Assembly: GCA_017302355.1 (NCBI GenBank)
Contig: JAFLDQ010000011.1
Coordinates: forward strand, 1-39,858
Reading direction: 5' to 3'
Source: Dechloromonas sp.
Lineage (GTDB): Bacteria > Pseudomonadota > Gammaproteobacteria > Burkholderiales > Rhodocyclaceae
Length of the DNA stretch: 39,858 nucleotides
Made by a program: the position numbers and the translations under genes. A model generated the notes under the pieces. The model ran no database searches, was not told the DNA's origin, and worked only from the letters and a program-made list of their open reading frames with translations. Shown here in pieces: positions 10,596 to 18,586 of the stretch (positions are counted from its first letter, which is position 1; each line of letters opens with the position of its first letter).

Positions 10596-11228
10596 GTGAA
10601 CGCTCGTGCGCCGCATCGTGATGCAATCCGGATACTGTTTATCCTGAACGCTGGCGGTGTGCCATTGACCGACCCCAACGATGCGTTGGTCGCCAAAATT
10701 TTCAAAGGCGAAGCACGTTTGCATGCCTTCGACTTCTGGATGCGTAATCCGGATTACCTGGCGAGCGAGCTGCTAGATGCGTATGGGGAGACAGGTGATA
10801 TCCAGCATCTTCAAGCAGCCGAAGCAATCTTTGAGAGCGATGAACCGGATTTGCGGCGCGTTCCAATGATCCGCTACCTCTTTGGTGCCTATGAGCGCCT
10901 CGATGATGCACTTTCGCTGCTTCGATCTCGCGACTTGGTACGCATTACCGGGATCAAAGGAAAAATTAAAGTCCATGAGACCGATTTCATTCTGACAGTT
11001 CGTGGAGTGGATGTCTGCGCGAACGCAGTGGTGCAGGAACCAATTTTGGAGTGGTATGCCCAGCGGGCCGCCCTCGTCTCTGAAATCGCAGGTACACGTG
11101 GTGGTGGCACCCTCAAGGAGAAGCAATACCAACAGGCAACGTACGCCCAAACCCAACTTGGTGGAATCATTCCTCCCATTGGGTCCGAAGTACAAAGAAG
11201 GTTGGAACAACTCAGACAAGCCGCCTAA
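10596..11228 (+). CDS. Small winged-helix-like protein, first gene of an SMC/nuclease three-gene set
   Basis: This 210-aa protein starts at GTG 10596 behind GAAAGGGA. Residues about 85-150 (YERLDDALSLLRSRDLVRI, then HETDFILTVRGVDVCANAVV) have the helix-helix-strand-wing order of a winged helix-turn-helix. The C-terminus is Gln/Glu-rich and helical. Ten bases later comes an SMC-like ATPase. In Lamassu and the ABC-three-component systems a small protein of this size (LmuC, or the 'middle component') links an SMC/ABC ATPase to its effector, and I infer the same role here from position and size. I recognise no closer family. It could instead be a regulator of the operon. Confidence 0.65.
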   Translation: MNARAPHRDAIRILFILNAGGVPLTDPNDALVAKIFKGEARLHAFDFWMRNPDYLASELLDAYGETGDIQHLQAAEAIFESDEPDLRRVPMIRYLFGAYERLDDALSLLRSRDLVRITGIKGKIKVHETDFILTVRGVDVCANAVVQEPILEWYAQRAALVSEIAGTRGGGTLKEKQYQQATYAQTQLGGIIPPIGSEVQRRLEQLRQAA

Positions 11229-11237
11229 GGGGGGAAT

Positions 11238-13196
11238 ATGGCAAAAGACAGCATGGAGTGGCTGGAGGCCATAGCCAGCCGAGCCAAGGTTGATATAAAC
11301 CGCGTAGAGTCGGTGTTGACTGCGCGACATATTGTGCCGACGCCAGTCCTGCCTGCTCCGCGCAGGATGAAACTCTTAAGTTTATCTTTCAGTGGGGCCA
11401 AGCAAGGGGTAAAGGATGACGGGCCGTACACGTTTGAATGGAAAGATCTAAGCAAAGGGCTTTGGGGAATGATGACGGACCGGAATCTCCGGGGGAAATC
11501 GTCAATCCTCGAAGTCGTGCGCTGGTTGATACGTGGCAGACCGTCACCAAATCTTCAGGATGACGTCAAAGCTTGGATTCACAATGCTTGTCTGCGCTTC
11601 GATCTGGATGGGCTCGTCCATGAAGTGCAACTCGACTGTCAGAACGGCATCGGCGGCATGTTGTCTCGGCGTTCATCGACGACAGCGGAGGCTACGGTAC
11701 TCGCGTCGTTCAATAGCGAAAAGCAATTCGAAATGGTCATGTCGGACTTTTTTCTGCATGCCTTCTCGATGGAAGCCTTTGCGACGTGGCGAGAAAGCGA
11801 TTCCGACGAAAAGACCGGGCAGGCGGTCATTCATGGCTGGCCGGCATTGTCAGGGGCAATGTTCATCGGTACCAACTATGACGTAGTGTTGGGTGATCTG
11901 CCGGCCACCTCGGGAACGCAGGCCCGTCTCATGCAGATGTATTTGGGGGTGCCGTGGGTTTCGACATTGGCCTCGGCATTGGCCGCGTTGAAACTGGTGG
12001 AGTCAAGCAATGATCTCGAAACGCGCCGGCGCAGCCGGGGCGCGCGGGCCAGGCAAGCGCGCGTCAAAGAAATAGAAGCGCAGCTTACCGAGAGGCGAGC
12101 GGCGTTGAGCGCGCAGCCGTCGGACGAGGAGATTCAGGCCGAACTGTCGGAACTGAGTCGCCGATATTCGGAGACGAAACGGCGGGAAAAAGCGATGCAG
12201 GAGCGTCTTGACCGGGAGACGCTGGCCGAGCAGCAAGCAAATGCAGCGTATCTTGAGGATCGTCGGGAACTGCAGACTTGCAAGGATTCGATGGCGGCTG
12301 GTTCCATTTTTCGCTTACTTGATCCGACCTGCTGCCCGCGCTGCGATCATGAAATCGATCCGGATCGGAAGAAGAAAGAAGCACTCAATCATTCGTGTTC
12401 GATATGTGGAGAGAGCACCTCGAGCAGCGAGGATGCGGAAGGCCTGAAGCAAGAACTGGAGGCGAGCGTCAAGGCATCGAAAGCGGCATTCGACAAGGCC
12501 GAGAAGAATCGCAGACAGGCCGAGGAAAACCTGATGGCCTTGCAAGCGGATTTGGAAACCATCCAAACCAAGAGCGAAGCGCTGACAAAACAGCTCGGTT
12601 CGTTCGAAGCCAGGAGATTGCTGTCCAACGAGATCGCTATGCTCGAGGGACGCCTTGAAGAGGCAAACTTTGATTCTGGTACCGATGAAGTCGCCGACGA
12701 TGGTGAACCCGCTGTCCTCAAAGCCATAGTGGGGGAGACCGAAGCGCGATTGAAAGCTGTTCGTGATGAATTCCTCGAAGAGGTTTCGACCAGCCTTCTG
12801 CACTTTGCTCAGCGCTTCGGAATGCACAGCTTGTCAAAAGCCCAGTTGCGGGGGAACGCAAACCTGCTGCTGGAGAAGGGGGGCGCCCACACCTCATTCA
12901 GCAAGGTGACGAAGGGAGAGCGCCTCCGTTTGAAGGTCGCTACAGTCCTCGCCATGATTCAGGTGGGCGAGCGCCGGGGCGTCGGTAGACACCCGGGCTT
13001 GATCATGATCGATTCGCCCGCGGCCCAGGAAGTTGCACCGGAGGATCTTCGCGAATTGCTGTCAGGATTGAAGACTGTCTGCGAGGAACTCCCTCATCTC
13101 CAGATTTTTGTCGCAGGCATGGCATCGAAGGCGATGAGCGATCACATTCCTTCCAGCCGTCGTCGGGAAGCCGCCAATGGAGGCTACCTATGGTAG
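11238..13196 (+). CDS. SMC/Rad50-like ATPase with a zinc-hook-like double CxxC
   Basis: This 652-aa protein has the split ATPase architecture of SMC/Rad50 proteins. The N-terminal half contains the strand MKLLSLSFSG and a P-loop-like DRNLRGKSS at 81-89, with Asp at the usual first Gly. Coiled coils follow (about 245-360 and 395-480), flanking CxxC pairs at C366/C369 and C387/C390 as in a Rad50 zinc hook. The C-terminal half has an ABC-signature-like VTKGERLRLKVA and a Walker B LIMIDSP at residues 588-594, in which Ser follows the Asp where Glu is usual. It lies between a small winged-helix-like gene and a nuclease-like gene, with a 7-nt overlap to the latter. I infer an LmuB- or ABC-3C-type defence sensor. 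Confidence 0.85.
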   Translation: MAKDSMEWLEAIASRAKVDINRVESVLTARHIVPTPVLPAPRRMKLLSLSFSGAKQGVKDDGPYTFEWKDLSKGLWGMMTDRNLRGKSSILEVVRWLIRGRPSPNLQDDVKAWIHNACLRFDLDGLVHEVQLDCQNGIGGMLSRRSSTTAEATVLASFNSEKQFEMVMSDFFLHAFSMEAFATWRESDSDEKTGQAVIHGWPALSGAMFIGTNYDVVLGDLPATSGTQARLMQMYLGVPWVSTLASALAALKLVESSNDLETRRRSRGARARQARVKEIEAQLTERRAALSAQPSDEEIQAELSELSRRYSETKRREKAMQERLDRETLAEQQANAAYLEDRRELQTCKDSMAAGSIFRLLDPTCCPRCDHEIDPDRKKKEALNHSCSICGESTSSSEDAEGLKQELEASVKASKAAFDKAEKNRRQAEENLMALQADLETIQTKSEALTKQLGSFEARRLLSNEIAMLEGRLEEANFDSGTDEVADDGEPAVLKAIVGETEARLKAVRDEFLEEVSTSLLHFAQRFGMHSLSKAQLRGNANLLLEKGGAHTSFSKVTKGERLRLKVATVLAMIQVGERRGVGRHPGLIMIDSPAAQEVAPEDLRELLSGLKTVCEELPHLQIFVAGMASKAMSDHIPSSRRREAANGGYLW

Positions 13197-15268
13197 TGGC
13201 AGAGTCTCGGCCACTCTTGCTCCCGCTGGAAATCAAGCTGCAGTCGCTGCTCGCTGGAGGCAAGGCGCCGCACGTTGACGACCTAGGCGGGGTCAAGGCG
13301 ATTGTCGGGGCGGCGCCATTGTTGGCGTCATCTCCACTAGCTGGCGAGATTTTGTTGGCAGTCTTGCGTGATGTGGGCGATGTTGCCCTCAAAGACTTAC
13401 GTCCATGGAAAGAACTGATCGGCATCCTGGTATATGGTGCTACGAGCGACATTGTATTGATCGAGATAGTCGATGCCCTGGATGCCTGCCTGCAACTGCC
13501 TGACGCAATCGCCAGCGATGCCTTTACGGCTTTCCTCGAAAAGGCGGGCAATTCATCAGGCGAACTCACGAGTTATGCGCGTGCAGTAGCGCTTGAAGGT
13601 GCTTTCCGTTTGGCAGCCTCGAATCGCCGAATGCAACTTCGCTTGCTCGATGCCCTGCTGGGCGTCGATGTGTCGGACGAGCCGCAATTTCTCCGCTATG
13701 CCGCCAAGATCATTGGAGTCGCCCATTCGCTTTGGCGGGAAGCGGAATTGGTCACTGCCCTCCAGGCTCTCTTCGATTGCGACGAGGCGGCTTATGAAGC
13801 CAGCTTTGAATTGGGGATGGCATCTCTCGCTTCCGCACTTGATGAGCCGCATCGAGAAGCAGCAAATTTGTTCTTCCGAGATTCCTTGCAATGGTTCAGG
13901 AGGGCAGAATCAATGCGTGAGGCGACCCCGGAAGCAACGCTCTACGGCGAATGCCTCATGCTTCTGACTGACTTCGAGGCACATAAGACGGAGTCTGAGC
14001 TGAGACAGCGTAGCGCAGTCATTCAGAAATCCGCCTTCGAACTGCTTGCGTGGCATGTTGACGCGAGCTCGCCGGCCTGGCTTGGGGCAAGGCATGTTCA
14101 GGCCGCTTGCTGGAACGATCTCGCCGGAACCCTGGCATCGCTTGCCGACAGTTTGCAAGAGATTAGCTGGTGGGAGCCGAGAGTCGTGATCGAACGGCGG
14201 CTTCTCGCTGCTTACAGTGCAGGACGTGCGATTCTGAAACGAGGCCATGACGGCTATTTGGAGACGTTGATTCGCCCCAGGATCGAGGCGTCAGTTGCTC
14301 AACGAGAAGGGCAAGCCTACCTCTTGAAATGCTGGCTGCAGCAAAATCGCAACCACGAACTGGTCGGCGAGGCCGATGCGATCTTGAGTGGGATAGACCG
14401 CCTGATGTCCGCTGGCGCAGAGGTGCCGCGAAACCCCACTGAGGCAGCCGCCATTTGGGCACCGGTCGCTGCCATACTTTCACAAGCCCGCTGCAGCGAG
14501 GAGACGAAACGGCGGATTGGCGAACTCGTCGCAAATGCGTTCGCATTCAGCCTTGAAAACCTCAGTGGCGCAGAGATCGACATCTTCGATCATTGTCGTT
14601 CTTCAGTTGAAAACCATCCGGACCATCGTAACAACGCTCGGGGCGCCAAGCTGTTCGATACGGTGTTGTTGTGGACTGTTCGTTTCCTGAAAAACCGACT
14701 TGAAATGACCAAGAAGGACGATCCTTCTGTCACCTATCTTTTCGAGACGGCTGACGGTAGCTTGGTACCGGAGAGCGCTCTTCAGGATGATTACTTTCGC
14801 TGGCTGTGCACCCAGTCTGCATCAGGAGAGATGGAACCGACCAACCTTGGTGGCGGACGGGCCGACGTGGCGCTGAAGAATACCGGCGAGCGCATCGTAA
14901 TCGAAGTTAAACGCGAATTGCAGGATGCATCATTTGACGCTTTAGCCAAGGACTATGCTGGCCAGACCACAGACTACCAGAACGTTAGCATTCGATTGGG
15001 TTTCCTGCTGGTACTTGACCTGACAGGGACGAACAATGAGGGCACGCCGCACGTTCGATCGCTGATTCAATGCCGTGCGATACATAGAATGGGAGAGTCC
15101 GAGCCACGGTACGTCGTGATCGTTAAGGTGCCGGGGCGGCGTTGCGTGCCAAGTGCAATCAGTAAGAGTGCAAAGCCATCTGCCACTACCGGCAAGCCAA
15201 AGCCTAAAAGAACTCAGAAAGCTAGAGCCGTGGGGCGGACCACCAAGAATCAGCCTGTATCGCTTTAA
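13190..15268 (+). CDS. Large helical protein with C-terminal PD-(D/E)xK nuclease domain, putative effector
   Basis: This 692-aa protein overlaps the ATPase gene by 7 nt. Residues 1-520 are mostly helical and repeat-like, with no recognised family. Near the C-terminus GGGRADVALKNTGERIVIEVKRE places D559 and E572-x-K574 in the arrangement of a PD-(D/E)xK nuclease (D, about 12 residues, then hydrophobic strand and ExK). A Gln-Thr-Thr-Asp-Tyr helix and a hydrophobic strand (GFLLVLDL) follow, as in restriction-endonuclease-like folds. A basic Lys/Arg/Thr tail (655-692) could contact DNA. Given its partner I infer the DNA-cutting effector of a three-component defence system. The long N-terminal region would be the ATPase-binding or regulatory part. 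Confidence 0.75.
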   Translation: MVVAESRPLLLPLEIKLQSLLAGGKAPHVDDLGGVKAIVGAAPLLASSPLAGEILLAVLRDVGDVALKDLRPWKELIGILVYGATSDIVLIEIVDALDACLQLPDAIASDAFTAFLEKAGNSSGELTSYARAVALEGAFRLAASNRRMQLRLLDALLGVDVSDEPQFLRYAAKIIGVAHSLWREAELVTALQALFDCDEAAYEASFELGMASLASALDEPHREAANLFFRDSLQWFRRAESMREATPEATLYGECLMLLTDFEAHKTESELRQRSAVIQKSAFELLAWHVDASSPAWLGARHVQAACWNDLAGTLASLADSLQEISWWEPRVVIERRLLAAYSAGRAILKRGHDGYLETLIRPRIEASVAQREGQAYLLKCWLQQNRNHELVGEADAILSGIDRLMSAGAEVPRNPTEAAAIWAPVAAILSQARCSEETKRRIGELVANAFAFSLENLSGAEIDIFDHCRSSVENHPDHRNNARGAKLFDTVLLWTVRFLKNRLEMTKKDDPSVTYLFETADGSLVPESALQDDYFRWLCTQSASGEMEPTNLGGGRADVALKNTGERIVIEVKRELQDASFDALAKDYAGQTTDYQNVSIRLGFLLVLDLTGTNNEGTPHVRSLIQCRAIHRMGESEPRYVVIVKVPGRRCVPSAISKSAKPSATTGKPKPKRTQKARAVGRTTKNQPVSL

Positions 15269-15431
15269 GTCTCGTCGTGAGGCTGGCTACGGCGATTTAG
15301 GGGCGAAATTAGCCGGGCCTTACCTCTACCTCGTTCGGTGTGAAGTGTTAATCACGTTGCGTCTGGCTGGAGCGTATGGCAAGAGTGGAAATTCCACGGC
15401 TCCGGTGAGTCTTTCGCATGTCATCTATTAG

Positions 15432-15506
15432 TGTCCGAAATATGTCTACAATTTTCGGACATTTCTTCTTGCTAAGTGTCCGAAAAAGTTATACAAATAT
15501 CGGACA
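15432..15506 (+). promoter_or_regulatory. Twin inverted-repeat operators in the abiE promoter
   Basis: Two inverted repeats share the same geometry. TGTCCGAAA (15432-15440) faces TTTCGGACA (15453-15461), and TGTCCGAAA (15477-15485) faces TATCGGACA (15498-15506); each pair is separated by 12 bp. The left arms are exactly 45 bp apart. The second repeat encloses a TATACA -10-like box (15490-15495) with TTGCTA (15470-15475) as a poor -35, so a bound protein would block RNA polymerase. AbiEi antitoxins are known to bind inverted repeats in their own promoters and repress cooperatively, and the gene begins 10 nt downstream. A separate palindrome, GTGGAAATTCCAC, lies at 15385-15397. Confidence 0.8.
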
Positions 15507-15515
15507 GGAGGCCAT

Positions 15516-16235
15516 GTGTCAGATATCAAATCCGCCATTTCGTCGCAAATCAACGCTGCAGGTCCAGGCCACGTCTGGGTACCGACTGACTTTGCGCACC
15601 TCGGCAACCGGGATGCGATCGACAAGACCCTCCAGCGTATGGTGCTGGCGGGAGATTTGCGGCGTGTCGACCGAGGCTTGTACGACAAGCCCATCATCAA
15701 TCGCCTCACCCAGCGCCCCACGACCCCAGACTATCGGGCGATCATCGATGCTATCGCACGGCGTGACCAACTGCGTTTGCTTGTGGATGGAATGACCGCC
15801 GCCAATGACCTTGGCCTAACGGATGCTGTCCCAGCTCGCGTTACCATCCATACCGACGCGCGTCGCCGGGCGATCAAGCTCGATAAACTCGTCATTGACT
15901 TCAAGCAAACTGCTCCCAGTCGCCTATATTGGGCAGGCCGCCCTGCCATGCGAATCGTACAGGCCCTGCATTGGCTGAAGGATACGCTGGTTGTCGACCA
16001 TGATCGCATTGTCAGCCGACTGAATCGACTACTCGTCGATTCCGATCAGGGAACTGCAATCTGCCAGGATTTGCGCAACGGGTTCAGCGTGCTTCCGGCG
16101 TGGATGCAGGACCTGATCCGTGATCTGCCCGGTTGCGATCCTCGGGACACCGAATCAGGAACCTCGCCAATACATAGTGGCGTGAAATCCTCAGCCGACT
16201 CATCGCGGCCCGAAGGCGTAAGGAGAGCCAATTGA
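15516..16235 (+). CDS. abiEi: AbiEi-type antitoxin / transcriptional repressor
   Basis: This 239-aa antitoxin belongs to the type IV toxin-antitoxin AbiE. The N-terminal winged helix (about 1-75) includes RDAIDKTLQRMVLAGDLRRVDRGLYDKP, typical of AbiEi/DUF6088 proteins, and should bind the twin repeats just upstream. The C-terminal domain, which neutralises the toxin's effect in this family, includes RAIKLDKLVIDF and MRIVQALHWLKDTL. The start is GTG 15516 behind AGGAGG; an ATG two bases earlier is out of frame. It overlaps the toxin gene by 4 nt, so antitoxin and toxin are coupled. Confidence 0.88.
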   Translation: MSDIKSAISSQINAAGPGHVWVPTDFAHLGNRDAIDKTLQRMVLAGDLRRVDRGLYDKPIINRLTQRPTTPDYRAIIDAIARRDQLRLLVDGMTAANDLGLTDAVPARVTIHTDARRRAIKLDKLVIDFKQTAPSRLYWAGRPAMRIVQALHWLKDTLVVDHDRIVSRLNRLLVDSDQGTAICQDLRNGFSVLPAWMQDLIRDLPGCDPRDTESGTSPIHSGVKSSADSSRPEGVRRAN

Positions 16236-17311
16236 ATCCGTCTTTCCGCGAAGTCATCACCGCCGCCGACGGCGATCGACTCGATTTGTTTCTCGGTGCC
16301 GCAACCCGTATGGGTACGGCGGTTCAGAACGTCGAGAAGGATTTCTGGGTGTGCTGGACTTTGGATGCCTTGTTCAATGGTTTGGCGGCCGGGGGACCTC
16401 GTCTCTTGTTCAAGGGAGGTACCTCTCTGTCCAAGGCCTTTGGCCTGATTTCACGTTTTTCCGAGGATATCGACATCACGGTTTTTCGAGACGACTTGGG
16501 GCAGGCTGCCGAGGTGGCGGAATTGGATGCCTTGAGCGGAAAGAAGCGTCGAGCACGCCTTGAAGCTATCCGGGTCGCTTGCCAAACCTACATTGCCGGC
16601 CCATTGGCGGATCAATTCACTGAGATTGCCGGTGCAGTCATTCCCGATGGTCGCTTCAGGTTGGAACTTGACCCGGACGACAAGGATGGTCAGACGCTGC
16701 TGTTCTGGTACCCAGCAGTTACCCCGACAACCAACGATTACATCCGATCTGCCGTGAAAATCGAATCCGGCGCGAAGTCGGCACTCGACCCTCATATCGC
16801 GGCATCGGTGAAGCCTTACGTGGTGCAGGATTTGCCGGCACTGGATCTCACCATCCACAACGTCACCACCGTAAAACCGGAGCGTACCTTCTGGGACAAG
16901 GTCATCATCCTGCATGGCTTGCGGCAATGGCATGACCGCCGTGGCGAATTACGGCACGGCGGTCAGCGTGTCTCGCGTCACTACTACGATGTACACCAGT
17001 TGATGCAGGCGTCCGCATCGCCGGAGTGGCAGGCCGACCAGGCACTCGCCATGGATTGTGCGCGCCATGCCCGACTGTTCTTTGGAAGTGCTGATCTGGG
17101 CTTGGATATCGCCTATCCAGGGGCATTTACGCTGGTCCCGAGCACTGCGATGCACGAAGCCTTATCCAAAGACTACGAAGCTATGGCCGGCATGGTCTTT
17201 GGCGAGGTTCCGAAGCTTGAAGCGGTGCTGACCAGCGTCGAGCAATTCGAACAGACCATCAACAGCGCCATGAATGCGGACAAGTTGGCGCAAGCGGAAC
17301 AGCCTACATGA
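16232..17311 (+). CDS. abiEii: AbiEii-type nucleotidyltransferase toxin
   Basis: This is a 359-aa toxin with a DNA-polymerase-beta-like nucleotidyltransferase fold. The family motifs are clear: FKGGTSLSKAFG at 60-71 (Lys61, Ser65), then SEDIDITV with the acidic pair D79/D81, and the later ERTFWDKVIILHGLR motif. Related AbiEii/MenT proteins block growth by transferring nucleotides, in some cases onto tRNA; which target applies here cannot be read from sequence. The start codon is TTG at 16232, chosen because AAGGAG lies 6 nt upstream and the overlap with the antitoxin stop is tight. All catalytic residues I can identify are present, so the toxin looks intact. Confidence 0.9.
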   Translation: MNPSFREVITAADGDRLDLFLGAATRMGTAVQNVEKDFWVCWTLDALFNGLAAGGPRLLFKGGTSLSKAFGLISRFSEDIDITVFRDDLGQAAEVAELDALSGKKRRARLEAIRVACQTYIAGPLADQFTEIAGAVIPDGRFRLELDPDDKDGQTLLFWYPAVTPTTNDYIRSAVKIESGAKSALDPHIAASVKPYVVQDLPALDLTIHNVTTVKPERTFWDKVIILHGLRQWHDRRGELRHGGQRVSRHYYDVHQLMQASASPEWQADQALAMDCARHARLFFGSADLGLDIAYPGAFTLVPSTAMHEALSKDYEAMAGMVFGEVPKLEAVLTSVEQFEQTINSAMNADKLAQAEQPT

Positions 17312-18222
17312 ACGATTACTTCAGCGACCGGGAAAACGGACCACGAGCCCGAACCGAGCAGGTCATTTCGCCTGAGGTCTGGGCTGGTTTGGTGGCGACT
17401 GTGCAGGCGCTGATCAACAGTGGAGCCTTTGGACTGCGTTTTCCGGAGCGCTGCCCGGATGGGCAAGCCATCTGCGGCTGTGACGAGGGTGTCATTGCCG
17501 CTTCGGTCATTGCAGAAATGCCGGGATTGACGTGGCCGCTCGAAACGTCCCGGCTGGGGGATGACGGATTCCTGCGTCAGCAGGAGCCATTTGCACCGGA
17601 CACGTTATTGATCCTGGATTTCGTCGAGTTCGTCTACGCATCGGTGGCGAAGCCGATTCCAGGAAGGCTCCACGACTTTTTCAATCACCACCATTTCACC
17701 TTCGATCAGCAATCCGGACAGGAGGAGTTCCGGGCGACGCTCAATCGCATCTTTGCGCGCAATGGCGTGGCCTTCGAAATGCTGTCAAATGGTCGTATCG
17801 TGCGTATTCTTCCGCCTGTGCTGGGGGATGACCTCAAAAGGATGGTATTCCGGACGGGGGACAGAATCCTCGACTACATGTTGGAAGAAAGCCGCGCTAA
17901 ATTTACCGACCGAAATCCACTCCTGCGGCGGGAGGGGCTGGAGCGTTTGTGGGACGCATGGGAGCGACTCAAATCGCTCGCAGATCCCGAAGACAAGAAG
18001 AAATCGATCAAGATCATTCTTGATGCTACCGCCGAAGAGGTAGCGCTTCGGCAGCGGCTGGAAGACGAAGCAAAAGAACTGACCGATATCGGTAACAGCC
18101 ACCTCATTCGGCACACCGAACTCAAGCAAATCCCGGTCATCGACGTGGATCACGTCGATTATCTGTTCCATCGCTTGTTTGCGATGATCCAGTTGTTGCT
18201 CCGAAAGAAACGACCCGTCTAG
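17308..18222 (+). CDS. AbiJ-like protein with putative HEPN-type C-terminal half
   Basis: This 304-aa protein overlaps abiEii through ATGA, so it is a third gene of the abiE operon. The N-terminal half (YFSDRENGPRARTEQVISPEVW) resembles the variable N-terminal domains of AbiJ proteins. The C-terminal half (from about residue 190: ILDYMLEESRAKFTDRNPLLRREGLERLWDAWERLKSL, then DIGNSHLIRHTELKQIP and HVDYLFHRLFAMIQLLL) matches the AbiJ/STM4504-type C-terminal region as I remember it. That region is helical with a conserved R-H-x-E and is thought to be HEPN-related. A ribonuclease effector acting in abortive infection is plausible. It could also be an independent defence gene that hitchhikes on the abiE promoter. 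Confidence 0.6.
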   Translation: MNDYFSDRENGPRARTEQVISPEVWAGLVATVQALINSGAFGLRFPERCPDGQAICGCDEGVIAASVIAEMPGLTWPLETSRLGDDGFLRQQEPFAPDTLLILDFVEFVYASVAKPIPGRLHDFFNHHHFTFDQQSGQEEFRATLNRIFARNGVAFEMLSNGRIVRILPPVLGDDLKRMVFRTGDRILDYMLEESRAKFTDRNPLLRREGLERLWDAWERLKSLADPEDKKKSIKIILDATAEEVALRQRLEDEAKELTDIGNSHLIRHTELKQIPVIDVDHVDYLFHRLFAMIQLLLRKKRPV

Positions 18223-18319
18223 CGATTTCGGCGGCGCTTGGTAGTGGCAATAGCGATTGACTGGAATCAGGGGCTTGCTGACGGCATTTCCGCGATTAGC
18301 CTGATATCAGGAGGTCGAT

Positions 18320-18583
18320 ATGCGGAAATTTTTCTTCTTCGCGATCCTGGCGATAGGGGCAGGGATCGGATTGCTGGTTGCTATCGCAGCAAAAGGTGAA
18401 TGGGGTGCAGGGGCAGTCATGGTGGGTATTGGGCTGCTCTTTGCCGTTCCGCTCGCCAGTGCGTTGACGGGCATTGGACGAGGCCGCAGGAGGTTGCGGC
18501 GGCGAAGGAGTGGTGGCGGAGCAGGGGGCGCGTCCAAGTCTTTGTTCAAGGGCGATGTTCCCATTCGGCGCTGGGATCGGTAG
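18320..18583 (+). CDS. Small membrane protein with Arg-rich tail
   Basis: This 87-aa hypothetical protein starts at ATG 18320 behind a good AGGAGG site. Two hydrophobic helices (FFFFAILAIGAGIGLLVAIAA, 4-24, and GAVMVGIGLLFAVPLASALTGIG, 30-52) form a membrane hairpin, followed by an Arg-rich stretch (GRGRRRLRRRRS) and a Gly/Ala-rich C-terminus. It is the last plus-strand gene and its stop lies 3 nt from the end of the convergent traG. I recognise no family. A toxin-like hairpin peptide or an entry-exclusion protein are guesses only. Bases 18223-18319 before it hold nothing further. Confidence 0.6.
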   Translation: MRKFFFFAILAIGAGIGLLVAIAAKGEWGAGAVMVGIGLLFAVPLASALTGIGRGRRRLRRRRSGGGAGGASKSLFKGDVPIRRWDR

Positions 18584-18586
18584 CAG

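Noticed and set aside
10596..15268. SMC-containing set considered as Wadjet (JetABCD) or MukBEF
   Set aside because: The ATPase is far shorter than JetC/MukB, and the third gene carries a PD-(D/E)xK motif rather than a Toprim-type JetD.
15269..15431. Small gene between the nuclease-like gene and abiEi
   Set aside because: The only open frame begins inside the upstream gene and has no ribosome-binding site; the stretch holds a palindrome (15385-15397) and no credible coding sequence.
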